A stretch of DNA of 64,000 nt. Origin: Desulfosporosinus sp. HMP52 (GTDB lineage Bacteria; Bacillota; Desulfitobacteriia; Desulfitobacteriales; Desulfitobacteriaceae). Positions 29,717-39,524 of the stretch are shown here, piece by piece. Positions within the stretch are counted from its first letter, which is position 1; every line of letters starts with the position of its first letter. The position numbers and the translations under genes are program-made. The notes below the pieces were generated by a model. That model made no database searches. It worked only from the letters and a program-made list of their open reading frames with translations, and was not told where the DNA came from. The stretch is from assembly GCF_000765145.1 (NCBI RefSeq), contig NZ_JMGA01000028.1:1-64000 (forward strand), read 5' to 3'.

Positions 29717-30530
29717 TTCGATCCCCCTTAAATAATATCTCTAATATAATGCTGGCTGTCTCCTCTACCGCTTTTCCGGTAGCGTCGATAATCGGACAGC
29801 CGATACGTCTCATAATACCTCGGGCATACTCTAACTCTTGCATAATCCGGTCTAAGTTGGCATAATCTGCGGAAGCGCCTAAGCCCAGTGTTTTTAAACG
29901 CTCTGTTCGGATTTGGTTAAGCAGTTCCGGTCTCAACGTAAGACCAACTATTTTTCGGGATGGAATACTAAAGAGTTCCTCTGGCGGATCAACCTCCGGA
30001 ACTAAAGGAATATTCGCAGCTTTAAGTCCTTTATGGGCTAAGTACATGCTGAGTGGAGTCTTAGAAGTACGAGAAACACCAATCAGAACGACATCCGCAA
30101 AAAGAACCCCGCGCGGATCTTTGCCGTCATCGTATTTAACAGCGAACTCGATAGCTTCTACTTTTCTAAAATACTGTTCATCCAGGCGATGAATTATGTT
30201 CGGCGTATGGGTGGGATCCATCCCGGTTTGACTGGCCAAAGCCCCAATCAGCGGTCCAAGAATATCAACGGTTTTAAGTCCCTTTTCTAAAGCCTTCTTC
30301 TCTAAATATTCACGCAGGTCTTTAAGTACAAGAGTATAAACTAAGATAGCTTGCTCGGCAGCAGCCTCTTCCATAATATCTTCTAAATGGGTTTGATCCC
30401 TTACATAAGGAACCCTGCGAATGCGTGTCTTAACACCAATAAATTGTGCCGCAGCAGCCCGACTTACAAACTCAGCCGTCTCACCAAGTGCATCTGAAAT
30501 AACATAAATAACAGCCGCTTGGGTCGTCAA
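29709..30530 (-). CDS. ppsR: PPDK regulatory kinase/phosphorylase (DUF299)
   Basis: About 273 residues. Members switch PPDK or PEP synthase on and off by ADP-dependent phosphorylation and Pi-dependent dephosphorylation of a threonine next to the catalytic histidine. The N-terminus [18 protein letters not shown] and the P-loop-like block [15 protein letters not shown] are diagnostic. The TTG at 30530 has a well-placed GGAGGTG site; a longer frame begins at 30572. Its position between ccpN and ppdK points to PPDK as the target. Confidence 0.94.
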   Translation of the reverse strand: MTTQAAVIYVISDALGETAEFVSRAAAAQFIGVKTRIRRVPYVRDQTHLEDIMEEAAAEQAILVYTLVLKDLREYLEKKALEKGLKTVDILGPLIGALASQTGMDPTHTPNIIHRLDEQYFRKVEAIEFAVKYDDGKDPRGVLFADVVLIGVSRTSKTPLSMYLAHKGLKAANIPLVPEVDPPEELFSIPSRKIVGLTLRPELLNQIRTERLKTLGLGASADYANLDRIMQELEYARGIMRRIGCPIIDATGKAVEETASIILEILFKGDRNE

Positions 30531-30583
30531 AAATAACACCTCCGAATTGTACGTAGTTCCTTTAACCTTCATATCAAGGATCT

Positions 30584-31222
30584 TTATCTCGTTTCCGAAA
30601 TCTCTACAAACAGTTTCGTGACATTTGTCTTAGTAAACCGACCTACAACCTCATAACATTCATTTCCATTCTCATCCACATACCCTTCAACCACCGGCAA
30701 ACTATCCACCTGGTGCTGAACCAGTTTTTTAGCAGCACTCAAGACGGGCTCATCCAGGGTTGTCATGTAGATGTTCGGCATCCGGGTCATAATAACCCCT
30801 ACCGGAACTTGTTGAAGATCCATTTTTCCCAGGGATGCTTTCATGATATCTTTTCGAGAGACCATTCCCAGCAGAACTCTGTCGGGGCCAACAACTGTTA
30901 CACTCCCAACGTTCTGGGTAAACATCACAACGGTTGCATCATAGATACTCGCATTTTCCAATACAGTGACCGGCATAGACTTAAATGAGCAGACTCGTAG
31001 TTGAAGCATACGCTCCATGATAGGAGAGGGGCCGAGATCTTCACGATAGGAATATCCGACACGTGGCCGTGCCACTAAGACTCCGGACATTGTCAAGACG
31101 GTTAAATCAGGGCGGAGCGTGGCTCGCGTCAAATTAAGCATTGACGCAATCTTTTCACCCGTGATGGAACCTGAAGCTTTCACGATCTCCACTATTCGTT
31201 GTTGCCGTTCCGTCCATTCCAA
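30584..31222 (-). CDS. ccpN: CcpN-type transcriptional regulator with CBS domains
   Basis: The protein has 212 residues. An N-terminal helix-turn-helix ([20 protein letters not shown], residues about 5-55) is followed by two CBS domains (about 75-135 and 145-205; [20 protein letters not shown] is the clearest). CcpN in Bacillus represses gluconeogenic genes in response to the energy state sensed by its CBS domains. It is the first gene before ppsR and ppdK, fitting control of PEP synthesis. TTG start with GAGGTG site. An extended -10 box lies about 65 bp upstream. Confidence 0.93.
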   Translation of the reverse strand: MEWTERQQRIVEIVKASGSITGEKIASMLNLTRATLRPDLTVLTMSGVLVARPRVGYSYREDLGPSPIMERMLQLRVCSFKSMPVTVLENASIYDATVVMFTQNVGSVTVVGPDRVLLGMVSRKDIMKASLGKMDLQQVPVGVIMTRMPNIYMTTLDEPVLSAAKKLVQHQVDSLPVVEGYVDENGNECYEVVGRFTKTNVTKLFVEISETR

Positions 31223-31287
31223 CCAATTTCACCTCTTATGTATTGCTCTGTCTCAATGTGACATACTATTGGGTTCAATTTGCTTCA

Positions 31288-31296
31288 ATTATATCA
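31288..31296 (-). promoter_or_regulatory. Extended -10 promoter of ccpN-ppsR-ppdK
   Basis: The minus strand reads TGATATAAT, a TGn-extended -10 box for the housekeeping sigma factor, about 65 bp before the ccpN start. No strong -35 box was seen, which is usual with extended -10 promoters. Confidence 0.6.
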
Positions 31297-31671
31297 TATT
31301 ATATTATTCATTGGATAGATAGGTGAACATATATAACCAATTATTTTTAATAAGAACTCGATTAATTTGGTGTAAAAAGTTTGCCCCAACAACCCATCAC
31401 CCTCAATTCCTCTACGAAGATAGCAGACAATGATAGAACTAATAATGAAGAGATTAACCCGCTCTTAAGACTGAACAAATTTACCAAGCATATTTCAACA
31501 ATTGATTGCAGAACCTACGATATGCTGTATATCATAAGCCTCCTGACCTAAACACTCCAAATATTAATTATTCGATCCATTAAAGTACCCACAATCATGC
31601 GACGATAAATTACTTAATGTGCCAAGCTTACCAAAGCTATCCCTTAAAATTGGAGCCTAAATATTGAACAG
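31297..31671. other. Gene-free stretch between ccpN and glyS
   Basis: AT-rich with no supported gene. Beyond the ccpN promoter and the glyS terminator I see no structured element. Confidence 0.45.
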
Positions 31672-31706
31672 AAAGGGTCTGAAACAATAGTTGTTCCAGA
31701 CCCTTT
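31672..31706 (-). terminator. Terminator after glyS
   Basis: aaagggtctg pairs with cagaccctttt (with an inner aacaa/ttgtt pairing) about 33 bp after the glyS stop on the minus strand. Confidence 0.8.
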
Positions 31707-31738
31707 TATAGTTCAAAATTGCTAAAGCCCTTTTGCGT

Positions 31739-33814
31739 TTAAGCTAAAAGGCTTAACTCACCTAAGCATCCCAGCATTTCCACACATTGTCCAAGCAACG
31801 CTAAGCGGGCCTTTTTCAAATCTTCATCCTCTACCATAATCATGACCGCTTGGAAAAGGGCTTCGATCTGAGGGACAAGTTCCCAAGCCAGATCATAGGC
31901 TTCCTCATAGCTGCCTAACTCGATCATCTCAGCAAAACCCTGTCTACGGGAAGATATCCCTTTAGCCAAGGCTATTTCAGTTTCATCTACCAAAGAAGCT
32001 TCCTTCAACTCTGCCAGAGCTTCTTTCTTGCTTAAGTTATAGCAGCGGGTATAGGTTTGCGCGTAAAGAACAAACGCTTCTTCCCCTCGTTTTTTCGAAA
32101 GTACTCGGGCTCTTTTTACCGCACGATTAATGTTGTCACTACCCAGCGCTAAAACAGCATCGATTGTATCATAGCGGAGTCCTTGCTCCTGAAGCACGAA
32201 CCGCACCCTCTGCTGGAAGAAATCAAGCAACAAAGGTAAGATCTCGCCCAGGGGCAATGCTGTCGTCCCCTGCTCTTTAAATAAACTGTAGGATTTTTGG
32301 ATGAGCTCGGGCAAAGAGAGATCCCATCCGGAATCTAACAGAACTGCCACAATACCTTGGGCTTGTCTTCTGAGAGCGTAAGGATCTTGAGAGCCGGTAG
32401 GTTGAATTCCAATACTGAAGGCTCCGACAATCGCATCAAGTTTATCCGCAATGCTAACTACCCGTCCAGAATCTGAAGCAGGTGTCGCATCCCCTGCAAA
32501 GCGAGGTTGATAGTGCTCGAGTATTCCCCGGCATACCTCAGGCTTCTCTCCGCTGGCTTGAGCATAATCCGCCCCCATAATCCCTTGTAACTCCGGAAAA
32601 TCACTAACCATCAAGGTTACCAGATCTGCCTTGGCTAAATAGGCAGTTCGATCAACCTCTGCTTGTTTGCCTTCTCCAAAACTTAGACTTTCAGCCATGA
32701 ATCCGGATAATCCCCTTAAACGCTCAACCCTTTGTTCAACAGTCCCCAGCTTCTCGTGATAGACAATTTTCCCAAGCTTCGGAACTAAGTCAGCTAAGGC
32801 AACTTTTTGATCTTCTCGATAATAGAAAGCTGCATCTTCTAAGCGAGCCTTCAGAACCTTTTCATTACCCGCTTTAACTGTGTCTAGAGCGAAATCGCTT
32901 CCGTTGCGCACAGTGATAAAATAAGGCAAAAGCTTTCCTTCTTCAGTGCGAACGGGGAAATAACGTTGATGCTCCCGCATAGGGGTTGTAATGACAGCCT
33001 CCGGCAAGTGCATATATTGAGAAGCCACTTCACCCAATAACGCCGTCGGATATTCAACCAGATGAATAACCTCACTCAAGAGTTCTTCATCTTCAGGAAC
33101 CTTACCTCCGACTTTTTCAGCCAGTTCTTTCAATTGTGCTAAAATCAAAGCCTTACGTTCCTCTGGATCAATAACCACATAGGCTTGACGCAAAGCCTCA
33201 CGATAATCCGAAGGTTGACTAATCAGTACCTCTGCCGTTGCTAAAGTGCGATGTCCTCGGGAAACACGCCCTGAGTTGAGACCCACAAATTCGAAGGGAA
33301 TGATATCTGAGCCGTAAAGTGCGACAATCCACCGAATGGGTCGAGCAAAGCGAAAATCCAGATCCCCCCAACGCATCGGCTTAGGAAAATGTAATGAGTT
33401 AATCAGGTCAAGAGCCAACTGAGGGAGGAGAGATTTGGTTTCCAGCCCAACTTCAGATTTTCGAGCATATACATAGGGTACCCCATTAATTTCCTGAACA
33501 AAAAGGTCTTCAATGGACACACCCTGCCCTCTGGCAAACCCTTGAGCCGCTTTAGTGGGAGCTCCGTTGGCATCATAAGCAGCTTTGACCGCCGGGCCTT
33601 TAACTTCCATGGATAGATCCTCTTGGGTATCCGCAAGTTCTAAGACAATTAGCGTCAGACGCCGGGGAGTTGCAAATACCTGGATTTCCTTATAGTTTAA
33701 ACGGAGTTCCAAAAGACGCTTGCGGGCTTGCTCTTCCAACTGACTCATTGCCCCCGGTGAGAATTTTGCCGGGATTTCTTCCGTTCCGATCTCAAGCAAA
33801 AAATCCTTTGCCAT
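31739..33814 (-). CDS. glyS: Glycine-tRNA ligase beta subunit
   Basis: The protein has 691 residues, normal for the beta chain of the alpha2beta2 glycyl-tRNA synthetase. The start FLLEIGTEEIPAKF is the family signature. The middle has HREHQRYFPV-like sequence (MREHQRYFPVRTEEGKLLP) and an HD-like region; the C-terminal helical domain binds the anticodon. It follows glyQ with a one-base gap, so both come from the T-box-controlled transcript. Confidence 0.97.
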   Translation of the reverse strand: MAKDFLLEIGTEEIPAKFSPGAMSQLEEQARKRLLELRLNYKEIQVFATPRRLTLIVLELADTQEDLSMEVKGPAVKAAYDANGAPTKAAQGFARGQGVSIEDLFVQEINGVPYVYARKSEVGLETKSLLPQLALDLINSLHFPKPMRWGDLDFRFARPIRWIVALYGSDIIPFEFVGLNSGRVSRGHRTLATAEVLISQPSDYREALRQAYVVIDPEERKALILAQLKELAEKVGGKVPEDEELLSEVIHLVEYPTALLGEVASQYMHLPEAVITTPMREHQRYFPVRTEEGKLLPYFITVRNGSDFALDTVKAGNEKVLKARLEDAAFYYREDQKVALADLVPKLGKIVYHEKLGTVEQRVERLRGLSGFMAESLSFGEGKQAEVDRTAYLAKADLVTLMVSDFPELQGIMGADYAQASGEKPEVCRGILEHYQPRFAGDATPASDSGRVVSIADKLDAIVGAFSIGIQPTGSQDPYALRRQAQGIVAVLLDSGWDLSLPELIQKSYSLFKEQGTTALPLGEILPLLLDFFQQRVRFVLQEQGLRYDTIDAVLALGSDNINRAVKRARVLSKKRGEEAFVLYAQTYTRCYNLSKKEALAELKEASLVDETEIALAKGISSRRQGFAEMIELGSYEEAYDLAWELVPQIEALFQAVMIMVEDEDLKKARLALLGQCVEMLGCLGELSLLA

Positions 33815-33815
33815 C

Positions 33816-34709
33816 TTATTTCACCTCTTTCACAGAGTTATTTTTCTTTAGTAAAGGGAAACCTAACTTCTCTCTCTGCTCTACATAGGCCTGAGCACAA
33901 AGACGAGCTAAAGCTCTAACCCTGGCAATGTAGCTGGTACGTTCTGTGACACTAATTGCCCCCCGGGCGTCCAAGAGGTTAAAGGTATGAGAGCATTTTA
34001 AAACATAATCATAGGCCGGAAGTACTAACCCCTTCTCTACAACCCGTTTTGCCTCGCGCTCATACATATCAAACCAGGTTTGTAAGGCTTCAATATCCGC
34101 TACCTCAAAATTATAGTGGGAGTAATCAATTTCATTTTGCAGATAAATATCACCATAAGTGACATCCCCTACCCATTCAATGTCATAAACATTATCCTTA
34201 TTTTGAATATAGGTTGTTAAGCGCTCCAGTCCATAGGTAATCTCAGCACAAACCGGTTTACAGTCAATCCCTCCGCACTGTTGGAAATACGTAAACTGAG
34301 TCACTTCCATTCCATCAAGCCAGACTTCCCAGCCTAATCCCCAGGCCCCCAAGGTAGGTGATTCCCAATTATCTTCAACAAAACGAATATCATGCTCGCG
34401 AGGATTGATCCCTAATTTCTCTAGACTCTGCAAGTAGAGCTCCTGGACATTGTCCGGCGAAGGCTTAAGAATAACTTGATATTGAAAATAATGCTGTAAG
34501 CGGTTGGGATTTTCCCCATATCGTCCGTCGGTAGGTCTCCGAGACGGCTCAACATAGGCAACATTCCAGGGCTCCGGTCCCAAAGCCCTTAAAAAGGTTG
34601 CCGGGTTCATAGTCCCAGCCCCTTTTTCCACATCATAGGGCTGCGCAATGATACACCCTTGCTCACCCCAAAACTGATTGAGGGTCAGAATAATGTCTTG
34701 GAATTTCAT
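33816..34709 (-). CDS. glyQ: Glycine-tRNA ligase alpha subunit
   Basis: The protein has 297 residues and carries the class II catalytic core of heterotetrameric glycyl-tRNA synthetase. Diagnostic blocks are [38 protein letters not shown] and [19 protein letters not shown]. The ribosome site is AGGAGG. The leader is unusually long: a T-box riboswitch and a tandem repeat array lie between the promoter and this start. Confidence 0.97.
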   Translation of the reverse strand: MKFQDIILTLNQFWGEQGCIIAQPYDVEKGAGTMNPATFLRALGPEPWNVAYVEPSRRPTDGRYGENPNRLQHYFQYQVILKPSPDNVQELYLQSLEKLGINPREHDIRFVEDNWESPTLGAWGLGWEVWLDGMEVTQFTYFQQCGGIDCKPVCAEITYGLERLTTYIQNKDNVYDIEWVGDVTYGDIYLQNEIDYSHYNFEVADIEALQTWFDMYEREAKRVVEKGLVLPAYDYVLKCSHTFNLLDARGAISVTERTSYIARVRALARLCAQAYVEQREKLGFPLLKKNNSVKEVK

Positions 34710-34764
34710 GATAAACCTCCTATTAGAATTTATTTAGATAAAGATGCGGTTTCAACTCATATGG

Positions 34765-35478
34765 GTGAACGTGCAGTGGCACTCAAAACCCTAAATGCCA
34801 CTATATCCCCCGTTCCCAGCCCCAACTAACCAGAAACTAAGGGGCCAATCGCTTAGTGAACACTTTAGCGGAAGTTCACGATAAAGCAAGTGCCGATACT
34901 GAGGCATTATTCCGCCCTGGTTCACTTTCTGCACTACCCAGAGGTTGGCGGAATAGCCTCAGTATCCAACGAGCCAGTGGAAGGGAACGTGTGTGAACGG
35001 GCAATGGCCCCTTACTTTCAAAGACCCACCATCTTCCCCCGTTCCCAGCCCCGACTGCAGAAACTAAGGGGCCAATTGCTTAGTGAACACTTTAGTGGGA
35101 GTTTACGATAAAGCGAGTGCCGATACTGAGGCATTATTCCGCCCAGGTTCACATTCCGCACTACCCAGAGGTTGGCGGAATAGCCTCAGTATCCAACGAG
35201 CCAGTGGAAGGGAACGTGTGTGAACGGGCAATGGCCCCTTACTTTCAAAGACCCACCATCTTCCCCCGTTCCCAGCCCCGACTGCAGAAACTAAGGGGCC
35301 AATTGCTTAGTGAACACTTTAGTGGAGTTCACGATAAAGCGAGTGCCGATGCTGAGGCATTATTCCGCCCAGGTTCACATTCTGCTCTACCCAGAGGTTG
35401 GCGGAATAGCCTCAGCATCCAACGAGCTAGTGAACGGAACGTGTGTGAACGGGCATTGGCCCCTTACTTTCAAAGACC
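34765..35478. repeat. Tandem array of ~227-bp hairpin-rich repeat in the glyQS leader
   Basis: Two complete units, 34854-35080 and 35081-35307, are followed by a partial unit 35308-35478. A diverged partial unit precedes them at 34765-34853. Each unit holds a long stem (gatactgaggc plus tattccgcc against ggcggaata plus gcctcagtatc), a second stem (tggcccctta against taaggggcca) and a third (gtgaac against gttcac). In the third unit the first stem has gatgctgaggc and gcctcagcatc: both sides changed so that pairing is kept. The array lies between the T-box terminator and glyQ and would be transcribed as part of the glyQS mRNA. I do not recognise the family. Confidence 0.9.
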
Positions 35479-35486
35479 TCAAATTA

Positions 35487-35700
35487 AAAAAACCCTCACC
35501 CCCGTAGCAATTTTACAAGCTACAGGGACGAGAGCTATTCCCGCGGTTCCACCCTGTTTGACCCCTAAGAGTCCCCTTCGTTTTATATGCTCAGAGCCGC
35601 CCCATTCACTTCTCCCATTCGGCTTCCACCCGCCCGAACTCGCTTTAAGAGAGGATTCGTGAATTTCTTTCCCATCATCGCAGAATTAAAGTCATTGATT
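35487..35700 (-). ncRNA. T-box riboswitch of glyQS
   Basis: The minus strand carries the T-box sequence AGGGTGGAACCGCG (35542-35555), then a terminator stem (CCCTGTAGC with GCTACGGGG) and a run of seven T at 35487-35493. Upstream, GAAATTCAC and GTGAAT can close a short stem I, as in glyQS-type T-boxes. Uncharged tRNA-Gly should stabilise the antiterminator and let transcription continue into glyQS. I could not place the specifier codon with confidence. Confidence 0.92.
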
Positions 35701-35706
35701 TTAATT

Positions 35707-35735
35707 ATTATATGCTGAGGAAGAAATTGTGTCAA
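35707..35735 (-). promoter_or_regulatory. Consensus SigA promoter of the glyQS operon
   Basis: On the minus strand TTGACA (35730-35735) and TATAAT (35707-35712) are both perfect and exactly 17 bp apart. It lies between the end of the Nudix gene and the T-box leader. Confidence 0.9.
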
Positions 35736-35744
35736 ATCCTACCC

Positions 35745-36308
35745 TCAAACCTTTATTTCTTTTATTTTTGAAATAAACTTCCCATAAACTTTATGCATAT
35801 GAGGCTCATTGCTATAGGCAATCAATTCCTCTAAAAGGATCCATCTAACCCCACTATTTTCATCTTCCTTAACAATCAAGAGGTCATTTTCATCAGCTTC
35901 AATCAAAAACGCTGCTGATAAATGCAAATGAGGAGACACATATTCCCCTCTTTTTATATGCCCTAAAACAGGAAGAATATCTAAGGAGAATATTCCGGTC
36001 GCCATTAAGTTAATATTAACAACCCCCGTTTCCTCCTTCAATTCCTTAATGGCAACAGCTAACAAGTCCTTATCCCCATCAGCATGCCCACCCGTCCATG
36101 ACCAAGAATTATATATATTATGATGGACAACCAGAACTTTGTCCCTCGCCTTATTCAATACAAACGCAGAGCTGGTAAAATGAGCAATTTTATTATTTCT
36201 AGTAAAAACATCCTCATAGACTTCTAAACAATTTAAAATTATAGCTTTATCCTTTTCCTCTTGCTCATTGTAGGGAACGTATTTGTGAATTAATTCAATA
36301 GAATCCAT
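35745..36308 (-). CDS. Nudix hydrolase
   Basis: The protein has 187 residues. The Nudix box is GGHADGDKDLLAVAIKELKE followed by ETG, close to the consensus G-x5-E-x7-REUxEExGU but with an aspartate for the first glutamate and lysine for arginine. The substrate cannot be inferred. The N-terminal 45 residues are charged and helical. It is followed by the glyQS promoter, so it is a separate transcription unit. Confidence 0.88.
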   Translation of the reverse strand: MDSIELIHKYVPYNEQEEKDKAIILNCLEVYEDVFTRNNKIAHFTSSAFVLNKARDKVLVVHHNIYNSWSWTGGHADGDKDLLAVAIKELKEETGVVNINLMATGIFSLDILPVLGHIKRGEYVSPHLHLSAAFLIEADENDLLIVKEDENSGVRWILLEELIAYSNEPHMHKVYGKFISKIKEIKV

Positions 36309-36499
36309 CTTTTGCTCTCTTTCATTAAGAATAATTTAATTATCATGAGAACATTATGTCTTAGATGTTCAATAAATATCAGTGGGTAGTTATTATAGAG
36401 AAAGAGAAACTGAAATATAACAGCCTAGACAAGAAATGATAATTTCTTGGATTCGTATATTACAAATAGGACAGTAAACACGAATCCAAGAACCGAAAA

Positions 36500-36934
36500 T
36501 TAAAACTCTCCCGTTTCTCTATCATAAGGATAATCCGCTTTTGAGGCTACTTCCAATTCAAAATGATTCAAAGCCGCACCTACAGCACCTACAAGAGTCA
36601 GCAACCTCAGGCTGGGCTTCCTCCATATCGTATAGGCCAGGGCTAATCCCAAAGGAGCCGAAAGGCTAATAATCGTATTGTCGTGGCGTTTCAGACTAAT
36701 CGTGGAGTGATTAATCCTGGAGACCGTGGATTTAAGACTGTCTAGAATACCCTTGCCACATTCTTCAAAATGCCAGTCTGGGCCCAAGCCATTGCGAACC
36801 CTCTCTAAATCATCTAAAGCCTTCAATAAATCCCCCTCAGCTAAGTTCAAGGCTGTTCGAGCCTCTTCATAGCCAATCCCCATACGTTCACGAATTACAT
36901 CTATCTTGTCAAGTTCTGTCCAGGATTCACTCAT
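36500..36934 (-). CDS. UBA-like/DUF4342-type protein
   Basis: About 144 residues. The N-terminal 50 residues (ELDKIDVIRERMGIGYEEA) have the three-helix pattern of UBA/TS-N-like domains. The rest resembles DUF4342, with a hydrophobic stretch LSAPLGLALAYTIWRKPSLR and a second one near LLTLVGAVGAAL that may be membrane-associated. The start at 36934 follows a GGAAGG site. It overlaps the recO end slightly and is probably cotranscribed. Function unknown. Confidence 0.7.
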   Translation of the reverse strand: MSESWTELDKIDVIRERMGIGYEEARTALNLAEGDLLKALDDLERVRNGLGPDWHFEECGKGILDSLKSTVSRINHSTISLKRHDNTIISLSAPLGLALAYTIWRKPSLRLLTLVGAVGAALNHFELEVASKADYPYDRETGEF

Positions 36935-36935
36935 A

Positions 36936-37715
36936 TTATTTACCTTCCTTTCCATCAAAACTTTGCTCCAAGTTATCCTGCATCAAACTTCCCATTCTCC
37001 AAGATTTAAGAGGACGTTCAAATTTATGTTCAATATAAAGCCGTAATGTCTCTAAAATCTCTTGCTCCATCCAGACTCCCCAGCGCATCCGATCAAGCTT
37101 AGTAATATCAGCACGAATCAATTGCCGCATAAACGCTACACTACCCGCTCGAATCCAGCGCCCGGAATATCTTTCTCGACAGTTCCCACATAAGAGCCCC
37201 GCCTCTAAACTAAAAAACAATCGGTCCCCCTTGACACTAACCCCACAATCAGCACATCCTTCTAAAAAAGGACGATAGCCCAGGACATCCATTAACCGTA
37301 AAGCATAGGCACCAAGTACAAGTGAGGGTTGAAAATGTTCTAGCAGAAAAAAACAAGTTAGGGTAAGTCTAAACAGCTCAATATTAGGCTGCTCCTTAAT
37401 CGTGGAAATGTCTAAAAGCTCAGCAATTCCCGTCGCAGCAAATGACCGATCCAGATCGTTCCAAAGATGAGGAAAACTCTCCTTAGGGCTGCACTGGGAA
37501 ACAGTGTCCAGAGTCTTCCCTCGATGGATCAGAAAATCTCCATAGGTAAATAACTGAGCTCCTGCTCGTTGCCGACTCTTAGGTTTACGCACTCCTTTGG
37601 CAACCGCCTGAAGTTTCCCCAACTCACGGGAAAAAAGAGTGAGTACACGATCCGACTCACCAAATTGTTTGCTGCGGATCACCAACGCGTCCGCATGATA
37701 AACGGCCACGCCCAC
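36936..37715 (-). CDS. recO: DNA repair protein RecO
   Basis: The protein has 259 residues. RecO loads RecA on SSB-coated DNA in the RecFOR pathway. The N-terminal OB fold (ALVIRSKQFGESDRVLTLFS, GVRKPKSRQRAG) and the C-terminal helical domain with a zinc site (CADCGVSV and GLLCGNCRERY) are present. It sits after deoC and era in the conserved cluster. Confidence 0.95.
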   Translation of the reverse strand: MGVAVYHADALVIRSKQFGESDRVLTLFSRELGKLQAVAKGVRKPKSRQRAGAQLFTYGDFLIHRGKTLDTVSQCSPKESFPHLWNDLDRSFAATGIAELLDISTIKEQPNIELFRLTLTCFFLLEHFQPSLVLGAYALRLMDVLGYRPFLEGCADCGVSVKGDRLFFSLEAGLLCGNCRERYSGRWIRAGSVAFMRQLIRADITKLDRMRWGVWMEQEILETLRLYIEHKFERPLKSWRMGSLMQDNLEQSFDGKEGK

Positions 37716-37785
37716 TCACCCTTTCTATTCTTTGTTATCTTTAATCTTAGTATACATGGTTTATCTGCTCAGACATAAAATGTGC

Positions 37786-37883
37786 CAATACTAGCGCCGA
37801 AGGATGAACCCCGCTCCCCAAAGAAAAGAGCTTGAACGGTTAGTTTGCTCTGTGTCGTAAGACCGAGTCAATGTACACACAAG
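37786..37883. repeat. 98-bp dispersed repeat, copy A
   Basis: Matches 48295-48392 over 98 bp with only four mismatches, in the same orientation. It starts one base after the deoC stop on the minus strand. It contains the blocks ggatgaaccccgctcccc and gtaagaccgagtc. Confidence 0.95.
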
Positions 37884-37884
37884 C

Positions 37885-38520
37885 TCATGCAAGCACTGCA
37901 CTGGTACCTAATCTATCCGCTCCTGCTTCAACAAGCTCTAAGGCAAACTCCTTAGTCCTAATACCACCTGACGCTTTTACCTTTACACCTTCTCCGACCC
38001 AAGCCTTTAAATTACGGACATCTTCAATCGTGGCTCCCCCTCCGGCAAAGCCAGTGGAAGTCTTGATAAAATCCGCTCCGGTTCGTTTAACAATCTCTGC
38101 CACAGACTTTTTCTCGTCTTCAGTCAGCAAAGAAGTTTCAATAATGATTTTTATGATTAAACCACAACTATGAGCTGCTTCAACGACTCTAGAAACATCT
38201 TTCTCAACGGCTTCCCAATTCCCCGACTTTACCCAACCGATATTAATTACAGCATCAACTTCCTTGCCGCCGTGGGCTTTAACCATTAATATTTCTTGAA
38301 CTTTAACTTCAGTAAAGGTTGCACCTAAAGGAAAACCCACAACCGCAGCAACACATATTCCTGTGCCATGCAAAAGTTTTGCTGCCATTTGAACATATGA
38401 GGGATTAACACAAACAGTAGCAAATTTGTGATGCTGAGCCTCATGACAAAGTGTCACAATATCCTTCTCAGATGCTGCCGGTCTTAACAATGTATGATCT
38501 GTTATAGCTGCAAGATTCAT
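37885..38520 (-). CDS. deoC: Deoxyribose-phosphate aldolase
   Basis: The protein has 211 residues. It cleaves 2-deoxyribose-5-phosphate to glyceraldehyde-3-phosphate and acetaldehyde in deoxynucleoside breakdown. The Schiff-base lysine is in DFIKTSTGF, and the second lysine is in VKASGGIRT. It lies 2 bp after era, an insertion relative to the Bacillus order. Next to cdd it makes sense as a nucleoside-salvage pair. Confidence 0.95.
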   Translation of the reverse strand: MNLAAITDHTLLRPAASEKDIVTLCHEAQHHKFATVCVNPSYVQMAAKLLHGTGICVAAVVGFPLGATFTEVKVQEILMVKAHGGKEVDAVINIGWVKSGNWEAVEKDVSRVVEAAHSCGLIIKIIIETSLLTEDEKKSVAEIVKRTGADFIKTSTGFAGGGATIEDVRNLKAWVGEGVKVKASGGIRTKEFALELVEAGADRLGTSAVLA

Positions 38521-38522
38521 TA

Positions 38523-39434
38523 TTATCCCTTTTCCTTTCCATAACCATAATTGCGCAAGCTATCTGCTCGATTGCGCCAATCCTTTTTAACTTTAACCCA
38601 AAGCTCTAAGAAAACAGGACTTCCTAGTAAAGCTTCGATATCCAAACGAGCTAAGCGACCAATTTCCTTGAGCTGTTTGCCACCGGCCCCAATGATAATC
38701 CCCTTTTGAGAGTCTCGCTCTACGATTACCTGGGCACGCACTTTAACTAGAGTTTTCTTTTCTTCAACTGATTCTATAACTACCGCAATGGAATGAGGAA
38801 CCTCATCCCTCGTTAATTGAAGAACCTTTTCTCGGACTAATTCCGCCATAATAAAACGCTCCGGCTGATCAGTCACTTCATCTTCCGGATAATACATGGG
38901 CCCATTAGGCATTCTATCGAAAATCACCTTTAAAAGCTCATCGGTATTTTCCCCTGTTTTTGCAGAAATAGGCACAATAGCCTTAAAATCTGCCAAACTA
39001 GAAAATTCCTGAATCCTCCGCATTAATTGTTCCTTAGTCAATAAGTCAACTTTATTGAGAGCAAGTACGCAAGGTGTTTTCGTCTGCTTGAGCATCTCAA
39101 TGATAAACTCTTCCCCCGGGCCAAACTCTGCTGAAAGATCTACCATATAAAGAATCACATCAACCTCGCGCATTGATTCTTTGGCAGCCCCTACCATAAA
39201 TTCACCGAGCTTATGTTTCGGTTTATGTATTCCGGGAGTATCTAAAAAGACAATTTGTCCACGTTCTTCCGTCAGGATGCATTGGATTCTATTACGAGTA
39301 GTCTGAGGCTTGTCGGACATGATTAAGACCTTCTGGCCTAATAAATGATTAAGTAAAGTAGATTTACCGGCATTCGGCCTGCCTATAACAGAAACAAAGC
39401 CTGAACGAAATTGATGTGATTTTGTTGAAACCAA
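38523..39434 (-). CDS. era: GTPase Era
   Basis: The protein has 303 residues and assists 30S ribosome assembly by binding 16S rRNA. G motifs are GRPNAGKST, DTPGIHKPKH, NKVD and ISAKTG. The C-terminal KH domain has the GAGGKQLKEIGRLARLDIE RNA-binding loop. It is part of the ybeY-dgkA-cdd-era-recO cluster. Confidence 0.97.
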   Translation of the reverse strand: MVSTKSHQFRSGFVSVIGRPNAGKSTLLNHLLGQKVLIMSDKPQTTRNRIQCILTEERGQIVFLDTPGIHKPKHKLGEFMVGAAKESMREVDVILYMVDLSAEFGPGEEFIIEMLKQTKTPCVLALNKVDLLTKEQLMRRIQEFSSLADFKAIVPISAKTGENTDELLKVIFDRMPNGPMYYPEDEVTDQPERFIMAELVREKVLQLTRDEVPHSIAVVIESVEEKKTLVKVRAQVIVERDSQKGIIIGAGGKQLKEIGRLARLDIEALLGSPVFLELWVKVKKDWRNRADSLRNYGYGKEKG

Positions 39435-39524
39435 AGGTGAAGCACTTCCCTATCTTTTTATCATTAATTTTTATGCAATCAATATTACCATAACCCTAAA
39501 CAATAGCGTCTATTCAGCTGAATT

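Noticed and set aside
34765-35478. CRISPR array
   Set aside because: Units are 227 bp and contiguous, with no short direct repeats separated by unique spacers.
34890-35662. Open frames of 73, 181 and 65 codons running through the repeat array
   Set aside because: They arise from the repeated DNA itself and run into the T-box region on the opposite strand; no ribosome sites or protein-like composition are seen.
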